From CBDCWQ01 sp965223435 (lineage in GTDB: Bacteria > Myxococcota > Kuafuiibacteriia > Kuafuiibacteriales > Kuafuiibacteriaceae), in assembly GCA_965223435.1 (NCBI GenBank), contig CBDCWQ010000019.1:186001-250000 (forward strand): 64,000 bases of DNA, read 5' to 3'. Shown here piece by piece: positions 18,527 through 29,021 of this stretch. How positions within the stretch are numbered: position 1 is the stretch's first letter; every line of letters starts with the position of its first letter. The notes below the pieces were generated by a model, which made no database searches, was not told the origin of the DNA, and was given only the letters and a program-made list of their open reading frames with translations. The translations under genes were made by a program, and so were the position numbers.

Positions 18527-21133
18527 TCATTGAACCGAAATGGTTGTACACTGATTCTCTGCGCTGCAACCGAAGCCTGCGCTACACTGAATGGACGAAT
18601 CGCACGGATCCGCCTCCCGACCATCCTGACAACGACCATCTGGGTGACAGATGGGAAAGGAAGGATGGCAGTCGCCCGGGTCCCGGCACGGTTCTCCCTC
18701 GAGTCCTCTTTGACATCCGAGCGGTCCGCACAGCGGCACCGTCACACAGTCGTTGTCGTCGAAGCATGCATCCCCCAACCCGCCGGGCTGGCAGCGGCTG
18801 TGAACGCAACGCTCGTCGTTTTGGCAGTTGGCATCGATCGTGCATTTTTCGACTCCAATGGTACGCGCCAAACGAAAACCTCTTACGATTTCACGCGCCC
18901 CCGGAGATCGTTTGCCGTGCCATCCCGGCCGTGCTGCGCAGGGCAAAGAGCTGTACGAACCGCCCTTTTCTTTTCGCTGGGAGCCCGATTGCGGCCCGAT
19001 CGGATCCACCACCGGGGGCGGTGCTTCCACCAAGACGACGGCGCGATCCCAGACCCACTCTTTGACGTTGCCGCCCATATCGTAAATGCCCCACGGGTTC
19101 GGACGGAGCAATTTGACCTGGCGGGTTCGCCCGCCGGCCTTCCCGGCATACCAGGCGAAGGGTTCGAGGACTTCGTCGACGCACTCAAAACGGGTCGCGC
19201 GAAACACACACTGCTCGGTGGTCTTCACGTTGCCAGACGGGAAATCTGTGGTGGACCCGGCCCGTGCAGCATATTCCCACTCCGCTTCGGTAGGAAGTCG
19301 GTACCCCTCACAGTCAATGGGACTGTTGCTATCGGTCAGAACGTTCACCGCCGCACATTCAAGATCTGCGGTGGTGAAAGCCGAGTCTGCATCGATTGAA
19401 CCCGAGCAGCCGACAAGCTCAAAGCACGTCGGGAGCCCCTCAGACGTCGACTTGGCATTGGCAAAGGCGAGGGCTTCAAACCAATTGACGTTTTCCGCTG
19501 GACAGTCGGGACAGCCTGGATACCCGAAGGGGTCCGCCCCCGAGAACTGACTCTGCCATTCGGACTGCGTCACAGTATGGTCGCCGAGAAAAAACGGACG
19601 GGTCAGCGTGACGGAATGAGCGAAAGTCCGTCCCGGCGAGCCCTCACCCAAGGAAATACATGCCGCGAGGCGCTGATGGTCTTCGGCTGTATCACCCATC
19701 TGAAACACGCCCGCCGCGAGATAGACTTGTTCCATGGGTGCACAATGCCCGTTGCTGCATGCGCCCGACGGACAGCTTGTTCCACATAGTCCGCAGTTGT
19801 TGGGATCACTCTTGAGGTTCGCGCAGGCGACCCCGCAACAGGTTTCGCCCTCTGCACATACCTGGTCCGTCCCGCATTCGCACCGGTTTGCGTCCACGCT
19901 CGCGGCTTCGCATCGCTCTCCTGGGTCACAAGCAACCCCGCAGGCGCCACAATTCGAGAGGGAGGAGAGTGAGATGCACCCCTCGCCAGGACAACACGCA
20001 TCATTCTCCCCGCATTTTGCATCATCGGGGATGATCTCACATGCATCGGTTTCTTCGTTGCATCGGTTGAGCGTGCAGGCCACGGTGTCGGAGCAGTCGG
20101 GAGCAGGATTGTTCTGGCAACCACTCATTGCATCGCAAGTCTCATCGCCGTTACAGTACAAACCGTCACTGCACTGGCCGTGCTCGGGGACATGCACACA
20201 GCTGTCTGTGGTCTCGAGACAAAAGTCCTTGGTACAGGCAACAGCATCGGCACAGTCAATGGCCGTACCGGGCGCACACCCCAGTTCGGAATCGCAGACC
20301 TCGCTGCCGTTGCAGTAGCGAAGATCATCACATCGATCATCGTTTGGCGTATGGGTACACGAATCGAGGTCGGGATCGCACCGATCATCCGTACACGCGA
20401 TTGCATCTGTGCAGTCGGGTACGTCGCCTGACCGGCAACCTTGGAATTCGTCGCAGACCTCCGGCCCATTGCAAAAAGTGCCATCGTCACAGAGACTGTC
20501 CGTCGGACTAAAGTCGCATCGATTTTCGTCCTCGTTGCATCGGTCTTCGGTGCAATCGATACCATCTGCACAAACAATCGGAGTCCCCGGCAGGCAGCCA
20601 GAGGAAGCATCGCAGACTTCGATCCCATTGCAGAACGTGCTATCATCGCAGAGCGCGGCGGTTGGAGTATTGACGCATGCACCTTCGACGCAAGCGTCCA
20701 CCGTGCAGGATATGCCGTCGTTGCAATCTACGCAGGCAGCGCCACATGTATTGACGGAGTCTTCGGGGCATCCGCAATGCGCATCGGGCCGATCATCCAT
20801 CACACAGAGGTTGGCTTTGCACACCAGCTCTCGACTTTGACAAGCTCCGTTTTCGTCACAGCTCGCACCATATCCGGGGGGGGGATCAATACAAGTACCA
20901 TTGCTGCAAATACGCCCATGAACACTACAGGTCTCGCGGACGGCTGAGCCTCCTCCTCCGTCACACTGTCGGACTTGGTTCTGATAGCAAACAGTGAGGG
21001 CCGAAATCTGCTGACACACGCCTCCCCGACAGACCTCTCCGCTGACACACTCATCGCTACCCTGGCAGTTCAGTCCTTAAAGGTCGAGCGTGCAGCCTAA
21101 CAATCCAGCGAGAAGACTCAAAAGAAGTCGCAT
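18527..21133 (-). CDS. SUMF1/FGE-fold Cys-rich lipoprotein, interrupted by in-frame TAA after the signal peptide
   Basis: ATG 21133 starts a perfect lipoprotein signal (MRLLLSLLAGLLGCTLDL), followed directly by TAA at 21079-21077. The same frame then continues without break as GLNCQGSDECVSGEVCRGG and so on for about 850 residues. It contains Cys-rich repeats (CDDSTFCNGIEVCD units), then a formylglycine-generating-enzyme-like sulfatase-modifying-factor domain at about 455-745 (FQMGDTAEDHQ, YRLPTEAEWEYAARAG, GIYDMGGNVKEWVW, GGSYSSLPCAARPGW), then more Cys-rich modules. The paired copper-ligand cysteines of true FGE are not present in the GGSY motif, so catalysis of formylglycine formation is unlikely. 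If the stop is real, only an internal GTG (21019) could start the body, without a signal peptide. Confidence 0.82.
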
Positions 21134-21555
21134 TGCGTCTTGTTGCGCTAGCACGAGCCGTACCACGCTGTCATGAATGTCAAGCGGTGTTAGAGAAATG
21201 GCTATCTCCTACGCCATGGCTCCGGGACCTATCGTCGTTTGATGGGGCCTTCCGTCGGACGCCGACCGTCGGCCGACTCTTCTCCGTCTGGAGAATACGC
21301 GCATGCGATCGGGGTTATTCCGCATTGGTGTCCGGTCGATGACCGCACCGCCCATTCTGCAGCCATCACGGCTCTCTCTCGCACCCGGTTTGGGTTCGAC
21401 GCCATCGAGGCGGATCGTCTTAACCGACGGCCCAACGAATATCTCGGTCAAACATCAACAAAAGCAATGTGGATTGCGAATCCAGCAAGGATCCGCTTCG
21501 AACGACATGCTGGGCTTGACCAATCGGGGGGTCCAGCACATGGTGGAGATCGAAC
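21134..21555. other. Divergent promoter region, no gene seen
   Basis: About 420 bp between the SUMF1-like lipoprotein (minus) and the sigma-54 activator (plus). Open frames here lack ribosome sites and domains. I found no clear -24/-12 sigma-54 element by eye. Confidence 0.4.
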
Positions 21556-23133
21556 GTGGTCGACCGAGTTCCAAAGATGCCGGAAAACAATAGCATCCGA
21601 AGCGCTGAAACCCTAAAGGTTAGGCCGACCGCCGGCGGCGCAGAACGAGCCGATGTTCCGTGCCTCACCTTGATCTATCACCCAAGGCTCGAACGCGTCG
21701 GGGAGCGCGCACGAATCTCAGAGATCTTGGAGGGCCATACGGTCAAGATTTCCCGCACGGAACCTGATTTCGAAAGACCTGAGGGGGGCGCTGCGGAACC
21801 ACTGTTCGACCGTTTCATCTCCCGCCGCCCGTTGAAGCTGTCCAAACGAGGACCGGAGTATTGGGTCGAACCCGCTCAGGGCACCGAAATCAGGCTGAAT
21901 GGCCAGCTCCTGACGGGCCCCACCTCCATGGACGCTTCTCAGATGGACAGAGGGAGCGTGATCAGCATTGCGGACCGTGTAGCGCTTCTGCTTCACTCGG
22001 TCGGGGCACAAACGCAAGCCGTACCTACAATGGGAATGATCGGTCAAAGTGAAGGTCTCAACGACGTACGGCGGGCTATCGCGAACGTTTCTGATCAAAG
22101 CATGCCGGTCCTGATCAGCGGTGAGACCGGAGTGGGTAAAGAACACGTCGCTGAGGCCATTCACTTGGGGAGCCCGCGCCGCGAGAAGCCGTTCATCGCC
22201 GTGAATATGGCCACCCTCGTGGGTACCACAGCCTCGTCAGAGCTGTTTGGGCATGTCCGTGGCTCGTTTACAGGCGCCCTAAGCGAACGGCAGGGACTAT
22301 TTGCTCGGGCCGACGGCGGGACGCTGTTTCTCGATGAGATCGGTGAAGCGAGCGAGGATGTCCAGGCGCTACTTCTGCGCGTGATCGAAACCGGTGCGTT
22401 CCTTCCAGTCGGCGCCGACAGAGAGCGCTGCGTAGACGTTCGCGTTTTGGCGGCCAGTGACCGAAACCTCATTGACGAAGTCGGTGCCGGCCGCCTTCGG
22501 GAGGCTTTGTTCCAGCGGCTTCAAAGCTACGAGATCGCCATTCCCCCGCTGAGGGATCGCCGAGCAGACATTCCGCTCCTGACACTTTCGTTCCTCAAAG
22601 AGAACTTGAGCACGCTCGGCAGCGCTGACCGACTCGAACTCACAGCGCCCGACCAAGATGCTTGGCTTCCCCTCTCATGGATGCTCAGGCTGGTCGAGTC
22701 CTCTTGGCCGGGAAATGTTCGGCAGCTCCGGAATGTCATTCGCAAGATCGCGGTTTCGTTTCGCCATGCCAAACGGCTTCCCGCCGTCGACCGACTCGAG
22801 AGCTGGCTCAGCACGTCGCCGGTCCGTCAACATTGGGCGGCGGCGGCAGCGTCCGCGGGCGCCATGATCCCGAGCGACGAACAAATTCTGGAAACACTCG
22901 AACAGCACCATTGGGCTCCCCATCGGGCTGCGGCGGCGCTGGGAGTCGCCAAAAGCACCCTATATGGCTGGATGAGCCGAAGCGGCTGTATTCGGACCGC
23001 CAAAGAAATTCCCCAAAACGAGCTCGAGGACTGCAAAGACCAATATGATGGCGACTTGCAAACGATGGCACGGGCACTTCGTGTTTCCAGGCGCGGTTTA
23101 CAGCTCCGCATGAAGGCGCTCAAGCTACTTTGA
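21556..23133 (+). CDS. Sigma-54-dependent transcriptional activator with FHA-like N-terminus
   Basis: 525 residues from GTG 21556 (GGAG seven bases upstream); ATG 21577 is an alternative. Residues about 60-140 look like an FHA phosphothreonine-binding domain (FISRRPLKLSKRG, then EIRLNGQLL). The AAA+ domain spans about 155-390: Walker A GETGVGKE, sigma-54 loop GSFTGA (canonical GAFTGA with one change), Walker B GGTLFLDEIGE, arginine-finger region LREALFQRLQSYEIAIPPLRDR. Two helix-turn-helix segments end the protein: a Fis-type one (HHWAPHRAAAALGVAKSTLYGW) and a second similar one (TMARALRVSRRGLQLRMKAL). FHA-type activators normally take input from Ser/Thr kinases, and a kinase gene follows tail-to-tail with a 9-bp overlap. 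Confidence 0.93.
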   Translation: MVDRVPKMPENNSIRSAETLKVRPTAGGAERADVPCLTLIYHPRLERVGERARISEILEGHTVKISRTEPDFERPEGGAAEPLFDRFISRRPLKLSKRGPEYWVEPAQGTEIRLNGQLLTGPTSMDASQMDRGSVISIADRVALLLHSVGAQTQAVPTMGMIGQSEGLNDVRRAIANVSDQSMPVLISGETGVGKEHVAEAIHLGSPRREKPFIAVNMATLVGTTASSELFGHVRGSFTGALSERQGLFARADGGTLFLDEIGEASEDVQALLLRVIETGAFLPVGADRERCVDVRVLAASDRNLIDEVGAGRLREALFQRLQSYEIAIPPLRDRRADIPLLTLSFLKENLSTLGSADRLELTAPDQDAWLPLSWMLRLVESSWPGNVRQLRNVIRKIAVSFRHAKRLPAVDRLESWLSTSPVRQHWAAAAASAGAMIPSDEQILETLEQHHWAPHRAAAALGVAKSTLYGWMSRSGCIRTAKEIPQNELEDCKDQYDGDLQTMARALRVSRRGLQLRMKALKLL

Positions 23134-24792
23134 TCGCGAGCGTGACGCGGTCGAGCTTTCCACCGTCAGCAATCCTGCGGTAAGGGCTCTGAGCTTGCTC
23201 TTCACTTTCGTCCTTGGCACCCGGAGGGAACTCTTCGATGGATTCTCCTGGGCTTCTGGCCCCTTTTCTCGCAGCTTCGCTCGACGTTTGGCGGTAGGCC
23301 TCTTTAGGGGTGGCGGACGGGGGTTTTTCACTTTCACCGGCTTCCGCGGCGCTTGGGAAATCGTTTCGCCCCTTCCCAGAGTCTGAGACGGATGAGGTTC
23401 AACTTTCGATGACGGGCCGCCCTCGTGGGTGACGGTGACCAAAGAACTTGGCGAGGCGGGGGGTTCAGGTTCGGCGGGAACCTGCACTTTAGGCTGATCG
23501 CTCGGGAGCGAACCCGTTTCTTGGAGCAAGAGACTTGGCGAGCGCTTCATTGCATAGAGGCCGTAGCCCATCCCCAGGAGCAAACATGTCAGCGCAACAA
23601 AGGCGGGCCAACCGAGCAGGCGGCGTAGACCATGTGCCGGGGATGTCGCGGCGTCTAAACAGAAACGCACAAGTCCGGATCCAGGCACCATGCCGCATTG
23701 GACCCTGCGGTGCCGGCCCACGGACTTCCGTGTACGCTCCCTTGGCTCCTCGGATCCGGCTTTGCCTAGCACCTGGCTTCGAACTTGTGCGTTCCTGTTT
23801 AGCTCGTCCGATCTGACCGGAGGAAGCGTATCCACGCTGGCATTGATTCCGACCGTGGTCGTTTGGGGTTGCTCCTTGATCTCTTTGATCCGTCGGCGAA
23901 ATACGTCGACGCTCTGCGGTCGTTCGTGCGGATCCTTAGCGAGGCAGTCAAGTATGAGTTGTTCCAGGCGCGGATCAATTGGGCGAAACGAGCTTGGTCT
24001 TGGCGGCGCGACGTTTCGGTGCTTGTAGGCGAGTATCGCAATGTCGGCGCCACAAAACGGTGGTCGTCCCACAATGAGGTTATAGAGAATCACTCCAAGC
24101 GCATAGATGTCGCTTTGGACACCAATCGGCTCCTGATTGGCCTGTTCGGGCGACATGTACGAAGGCGTGCCAATCACTTATCCGTCGCGGGTCACGGTGC
24201 TCGTGCCCGCAGACTTCGCGATGCCGTAGTCGAGGACTCGGGCGAAGTCCCGACCATCGACCTGGCTTATGATGATGTTGTCGGGTTTCAGATCGCGATG
24301 GATCAGACCGATCGTGTGCGCCTCACCAAGTGCGGCTGAGACCTGCTCGAGGATCGAGAGTGCTCGTTCTGGTAACACGGGGAGCGACAGACGAGATAAA
24401 GGCTCTCCCGCGAGAAGCTCCATGACGATATAGAGGGAACCGCTTTCGGTGTGGCCGAAGTCGAAGACTTTGACGTTGTGGGGATGCTGCAGACGACTGG
24501 TGTTCTTGGCTTCCGCATAGAACCGTCGCAAGAGGTCGATATGGTCGCCCCCGCCCATACCGACGACCTTGATGGCCACCGGTCGATCCAAATTTTCCTG
24601 CGTCGCCCGGTAGACTGCCCCCATGCCACCGCGACCGATGCGCTCAACCACCAGGTATTTGTTGCCGATTCGCTGGCCAATGAGCGGATCTTGGCCACTG
24701 GGGCTCGGAGCAAGGGGGCCCGAGCAGGCATCGCAGAGCTCTCGAGATTCGGCATGTTTCTTGCCGCACGTTAGGCAAAAGAGCGTGGTCAC
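23125..24792 (-). pseudogene. Membrane Ser/Thr protein kinase split by an in-frame TAA in the activation segment
   Basis: GTG 24792 starts a zinc-ribbon-like tail (CLTCGKKHAESRELCDAC), then a Hanks kinase domain: glycine loop GRGGMGAVY, lysine in VAIKVVG, catalytic IHRDLKPDN and DYG (usual DFG). After TSTVTRDG comes TAA (24180-24178), and the same frame continues immediately with VIGTPSYMSPEQANQEPIG and the rest of the C-lobe, a linker, one transmembrane helix (ALTCLLLGMGYGLYAM) and a basic Pro-rich tail. A single sense codon at that position would give a normal kinase. The downstream half begins with GTG, but neither half alone contains a complete kinase. The linker also contains a 148-bp inverted-repeat element. 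Confidence 0.8.
23655..23802. repeat. 148-bp imperfect inverted repeat (MITE-like) inside the kinase linker
   Basis: CTAAACAGAAACGCACAAGT at 23655-23674 is mirrored by ACTTGTGCGTTCCTGTTTAG at 23783-23802, a 19/20 match. Weaker pairing continues inward for about 25 more bases (CCAGGCACC against AGCACCTGG, GGATCC on both sides). It is read in frame by the kinase gene as a basic segment (RNAQVRSQVLGKAGSEEP and onward), unlike typical kinase linkers. No transposase is present. The form suggests a non-autonomous palindromic element inserted into a gene. Confidence 0.65.
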
Positions 24793-24875
24793 AGCGCGGA
24801 CTCTTGGGATATTGGTATGAGGGGTTTCACGCCAAGCCGTCAAGCGAAGAGACCCGAGGGAAGCGGAGAAAACGA

Positions 24876-25868
24876 ATGGAAACTGGATTGGGGCAACTTA
24901 CTGCAAGGCTACTCCTCGTATTGGGTGCAGTATTGATGGGTGAAAACGCGAGTCATGGCCAAAGCCCCGACCCATTCTCCCATCTTGATCCCAGCGCGGC
25001 CGCCCGCGTCCTGGGAATGCTCGAGCGGGCTCGCATCGCGGAGCGAGAAGGTCGTTGGACCGACGCCGCGGCGCTCTATCAAGGAATGTACATCATCGTT
25101 CCCGTAGAGGAGTATCGTTTTCGGCAGGCGCTCTGCTCCGAGCGGGCCGGACGACTCACCGAGGCGCTCGAGATTTATCGCGAGCTGACGCATTCGCCCC
25201 GTGCTGAAATTGCGGCACTGGCCACTCAAAGAATGGAAGCAGCCCAAGAGGAGCTGGCGGAACTTCCCGCTCGCCTCAAGATTCGAACCGACCGACTCGG
25301 AGCCTGGATCGAAGTGGGCGCAACCAAAAAACGAGACATTGATGGGAACGGGTTAACTTTTGAGGTTCAGCCGGGCACGCATCAGATCCGCATTGAACTC
25401 GATGGCTTCGAACCGGTCGAGCAGAGACTGACGATCGGCCCTGGGGAGGAGCAGTACGTTCTCATCCAGCTCAGGGAGACTCGAAGCCGCCGAGTGAAGT
25501 TGGTCCCTAAGGCACAGAAGCGAAGCCTCGCGCTGCCACTGACCCTGGGTGGCGCTGCCACCGCCTCGGCGGGCCTAGGCGTTTTGTTCGGCGTCTTGGC
25601 GCGCAACAAGGCGGCAAAGGAGCGAGCATACAACCGAAGCGCTCCAGGCGCGTCTCGGGCGGAGGCCGAGGCTCTGTTGAGTGATGCCAAGCTTCTCAAC
25701 ACGCTTTCGATCATCGGATACGGGCTCAGCGTTGCGCTCCTTGGTGCGGCGGCAGCCGTGCATTTCACGAGCTTTCCGAGAACGTTCCAGAGTGAATCCC
25801 ATGCAGTAGGCACAAGCGTTCGGCTAGCTCCCAGCGGCTATGGCGTCGCCTTTTCCGGCGCCTTCTGA
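24876..25868 (+). CDS. Exported TPR / PEGA-domain protein
   Basis: ATG 24876 has GGAG eight bases upstream; the longer frame from 24804 would overlap the divergent kinase start. 330 residues: signal peptide 1-28 (LLLVLGAVLMGENASHG), TPR-like helices about 35-125 (ERARIAEREGRWTDAAALYQ, FRQALCSERAGRLTEALEIY), a PEGA-like beta sandwich about 140-200 (VQPGTHQIRIELDGFEPVEQ), then two hydrophobic helices (LTLGGAATASAGLGVLFGVL and TLSIIGYGLSVALLGAAAAV). Proteins of this layout accompany Ser/Thr kinases in Myxococcota and probably work at the envelope. Function unproven. Confidence 0.85.
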   Translation: METGLGQLTARLLLVLGAVLMGENASHGQSPDPFSHLDPSAAARVLGMLERARIAEREGRWTDAAALYQGMYIIVPVEEYRFRQALCSERAGRLTEALEIYRELTHSPRAEIAALATQRMEAAQEELAELPARLKIRTDRLGAWIEVGATKKRDIDGNGLTFEVQPGTHQIRIELDGFEPVEQRLTIGPGEEQYVLIQLRETRSRRVKLVPKAQKRSLALPLTLGGAATASAGLGVLFGVLARNKAAKERAYNRSAPGASRAEAEALLSDAKLLNTLSIIGYGLSVALLGAAAAVHFTSFPRTFQSESHAVGTSVRLAPSGYGVAFSGAF

Positions 25869-26092
25869 AGTGATGTCGCGGTACACCTTGGCGAGCAAGG
25901 CGGACGAACTTTGTCGATAAATCTTTCTCGACCCACCGAGCCTTCGGCCCGAAACCTACCGGCTCACACATTTGGGTCCGCCCTGAGTTTCGTTGCCAGC
26001 GAACCACGGGGCAAACGCCAGTTCTGCGTCCTCAGCTTGACGCCCACGTTCGCTTTACGAGCGCCCAATGTGGCGACGCCTTTTAGAGGCCG

Positions 26093-28828
26093 TTACGGTT
26101 GGTCAGAAAGTAGTTGGATGTCATCCAATCGACCCTTACCGCGAACCAAAAACCGGCGCACGGAGAGAATAGTCTCGTTTTCATCTTGCGGATCGCTTTG
26201 AAGGTCTTTTTGCAGGTCGCGCTCCACCGAATGCCATGTGCCATCATTGAGCGGACCAAGACCGACATGAATGTATCGAAGATTGGAGTTCTGTCCATTC
26301 TCCACATTGTTCGTGTAGTAAATATACCGTTGTCCAGCTGTAGTCTCTACATCGACGTATATGAAGAACGTGGGTGATGTAAGCTTCATCTCCCATTTGA
26401 TTAGAAACTGGTTCTCATTGTTCCACAACGTCCCGTCCTCGTTCTCAAGAAGAAAACCGTCCTGCACGGGATTCTCTGTTCCAGGTATAAGCTCAATCAC
26501 GTTGCTCTGTCGTTCAATATCAAAGACGTTGTCAACACGGGCATTACCAGTCCGATCGTCATAGGCGCGCCAACCCGCGACAGCTCCGTCTTCTGCGTCT
26601 TCGTACACGGTCGCGTTATCGCTATTACTCTTTGGTGCGATAACGTTGTCAATGACGCAATGAACGTGCCCTTCACTATAAAACACGAAGGTGAACGCCT
26701 TGATATTGTCTAGATCTGGCGCGTGGTTGCGCGACACTCCGTCCACCGGGACTACATCGGTGAGCTCAAGATCTTTTGGATCCAGTGAAGCCTCCACCTG
26801 GCGAGCCTTGTTGTTCACAAAGGTTTTGGGACCAATCCATGCCTCTCCATCCTGGTCCTGAAACCCAAACGCAACATAGTTTTCTAGGGCGCACTCGACG
26901 TCAAAGTAAATCCCTTCAACACCAGTAAGACTGAGAGCACTGTCAAAACGATAGGTCACTCCCCCAAACTCTGACATATTGCCGTTCGAAAATCTTAGAG
27001 ACTTGTTATCCACCTCCGGATCTTCCGCAATCGAGGAAACAACACGTGGGCTACCCTCTCCGAACGCCCTCCACTGGCTGTCTTCGGATTCGAAGTCAAA
27101 CAAGAGCTCAGAGTCGGAGGCCGGTTCTCGCCTCGGCCTGAGATCTGCAGCCAGGTCATCGACGAAAACAATCACGTGATCCGGTTCTTCGGGGCGAGCA
27201 TCATCGAAAAATGGAATTGTAATCCGTACGGACTCAAGATCTAGTTTCCCGTTGCCACTTTCTTCTTCTCCTTCTATCGTGATCTTCTCGAACTGATCGG
27301 CCCTAAGATCTACCCGAAGCTCCTGGTAAACGTCCGTCAGCACAATTGATGATTTCGATAGCCAAGGCTCGCCCTCTCGGTCAGAAATTCTTATGTGAAG
27401 ACGGAGGTCAACATCGGTTGTCGTTTTTGCCCATACCCGAAGCCGAAGATACCGACTTAGATCCCAGCGGTCATCGTGACCGCCCTTATGCAAACCTCCC
27501 CTAGCAAGCAGTTCGTGGGTTTCATAGCGCGCAGATCGATTTCCACGATACGGCGACTCGGGACTGTTAGGCTTGAACAAATTGAATTCTTTACGGCCAT
27601 GGCCAAATCCTAGCCACAGACTGGCCGGCTCAAAGTCGACGAGTACATCCGTTGGTCGTGGTTCAGGCTGGTTGATCACGTGAAGAGGAATCGAGATCGT
27701 GTCCTCTATTTGATGGCCTTCCGCGTCAAACGCCTTAGCGAAGATCGTATATTTACCATCTAGCATCTGGCGACTGTCCCAGGAAACGGAGAACGGAGCT
27801 TGATCGTCAGTGTAGCGTTCATTCGGAAGATGAAACTCAACCTTTGTGACCGGAAAGCCCTCACTAACCGAGACACCGAGGTCGACCACACCCTCTACGA
27901 ATTGTTCGGCTGTGACCGTGGAGAACTTGACCTTGCGCTCAGGAACAAACGCGCGTCCAGAAATGCGTTCGTCTATCCACTCTTTGTTGGCCGAAACCCG
28001 GGCGTACATGTCGGGATGTTCCACGTCTCCACACGTCTTGCCCCAACTCACAATCCCCGCAAGCTTCATCTTGTCCGTACTCGGGTCCCGAACGACCAGA
28101 GGCCCGCCACTATCGCCGATACAAGCACCCTTACCACCCACACCAAATTCCCCCGCCGCCAGCTGAAGGTCTGTGATCGTAACACCGGGGTACGCCCCCT
28201 TCGCTACATCAAGAGGAACAATGGGCAATGGGACTTCGCGCAAAGAATCGGAACGACCCCCGCCAAAGTGGGTAGAGCCCCATCCTGCCACCGTTGCGAC
28301 AACCCCCGGCGCGGTGAGCGTGTCACGTTCTTCGGGGCTAACGAGTTCAATCGCAGACACATTTGGCTGGGACAAATCTAGGGGTGACTCTAAGTAGAGC
28401 AGTGCAACATCATATTCACCGCGAACAGGCTTGCCAAAAGTCGATCCGCGGTATGATCCATGAACCTCTTTCCCAGCGATCTCACGCCGTTGACCGGCGA
28501 CGCCCGCGTTACTGGTATTGCTGATCCCCGCAGCCACCCATAGATTTCTGCCGCCGTTGGGCTCAATGCAATGAGCAGCGGTCAAGACCCAGTGCTCGTT
28601 CATAATCGTTCCGCCACAAAGAGTCACGGACGGACCACTAGGGTCACGTTGCATCCGAATAGAGACCAGCCAGGGATGGGAACCAATATCGACTGGCGTC
28701 CCTCCCACGATGGTGCTTGAATTCTCATTCTTTCGCGCGGCGCCGCCACAGGCCATCAATGCAAGTAATGAAGACCACGCCACAGTGCGACTCAGTCTTG
28801 GTGAGCTGTCAAGTCGTATGTATTTCAC
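26093..28828 (-). CDS. Trypsin-like serine protease lipoprotein with Ig-like and carbohydrate-binding domains
   Basis: About 911 residues from GTG 28828, which gives a compact lipoprotein signal with lipobox LLALMAC; a longer start at 28867 is possible. The S1 protease domain spans about 40-290: mature-type N-terminus IVGGTPVDIGSHPWL, His in LTAAHC, Asp in EYDVALLYL, Ser in CIGDSGGPLV, so the triad is complete. An Ig-like module follows (VTKVEFHLPNERYTDDQAPF, linking to DGKYTIFAKAFDAEG). Then come three jelly-roll, galactose-binding-like domains ending with phrases such as VFVDDLAADLRPRR and VIDNVIAPKSN. Role: extracellular proteolysis with glycan targeting. Stop TAA at 26093. Confidence 0.92.
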   Translation of the reverse strand: MKYIRLDSSPRLSRTVAWSSLLALMACGGAARKNENSSTIVGGTPVDIGSHPWLVSIRMQRDPSGPSVTLCGGTIMNEHWVLTAAHCIEPNGGRNLWVAAGISNTSNAGVAGQRREIAGKEVHGSYRGSTFGKPVRGEYDVALLYLESPLDLSQPNVSAIELVSPEERDTLTAPGVVATVAGWGSTHFGGGRSDSLREVPLPIVPLDVAKGAYPGVTITDLQLAAGEFGVGGKGACIGDSGGPLVVRDPSTDKMKLAGIVSWGKTCGDVEHPDMYARVSANKEWIDERISGRAFVPERKVKFSTVTAEQFVEGVVDLGVSVSEGFPVTKVEFHLPNERYTDDQAPFSVSWDSRQMLDGKYTIFAKAFDAEGHQIEDTISIPLHVINQPEPRPTDVLVDFEPASLWLGFGHGRKEFNLFKPNSPESPYRGNRSARYETHELLARGGLHKGGHDDRWDLSRYLRLRVWAKTTTDVDLRLHIRISDREGEPWLSKSSIVLTDVYQELRVDLRADQFEKITIEGEEESGNGKLDLESVRITIPFFDDARPEEPDHVIVFVDDLAADLRPRREPASDSELLFDFESEDSQWRAFGEGSPRVVSSIAEDPEVDNKSLRFSNGNMSEFGGVTYRFDSALSLTGVEGIYFDVECALENYVAFGFQDQDGEAWIGPKTFVNNKARQVEASLDPKDLELTDVVPVDGVSRNHAPDLDNIKAFTFVFYSEGHVHCVIDNVIAPKSNSDNATVYEDAEDGAVAGWRAYDDRTGNARVDNVFDIERQSNVIELIPGTENPVQDGFLLENEDGTLWNNENQFLIKWEMKLTSPTFFIYVDVETTAGQRYIYYTNNVENGQNSNLRYIHVGLGPLNDGTWHSVERDLQKDLQSDPQDENETILSVRRFLVRGKGRLDDIQLLSDQP

Positions 28829-29021
28829 AATGTCAGTGTGCCCCCCCGAAGTAATGCTGGCAACCACATTGCACGAAAAGACAAATAAAATCAGTCACTT
28901 CTCACCAATAGATAAAGCATCGCAAGACATCCTGACGTTCTCGGCATTCTCAAGCAAAGAGGGAAATGGAGTTTGCGACAGCCGTATGACTTGCCATGCC
29001 ATCTACCGATGAACGGGCCTG

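Noticed and set aside
21077..24180. TAA reassigned to a sense codon in this organism
   Set aside because: Several intact genes here end at TAA at the expected place (protease at 26093, porin at 47539, TPR-PstS at 48986, sigma factor at 55878), so TAA acts as stop.
25869..26092. Extension of the protease past its TAA
   Set aside because: The frame after TAA reads a short basic stretch with no domain and soon stops; the protein already ends after a complete jelly-roll domain.
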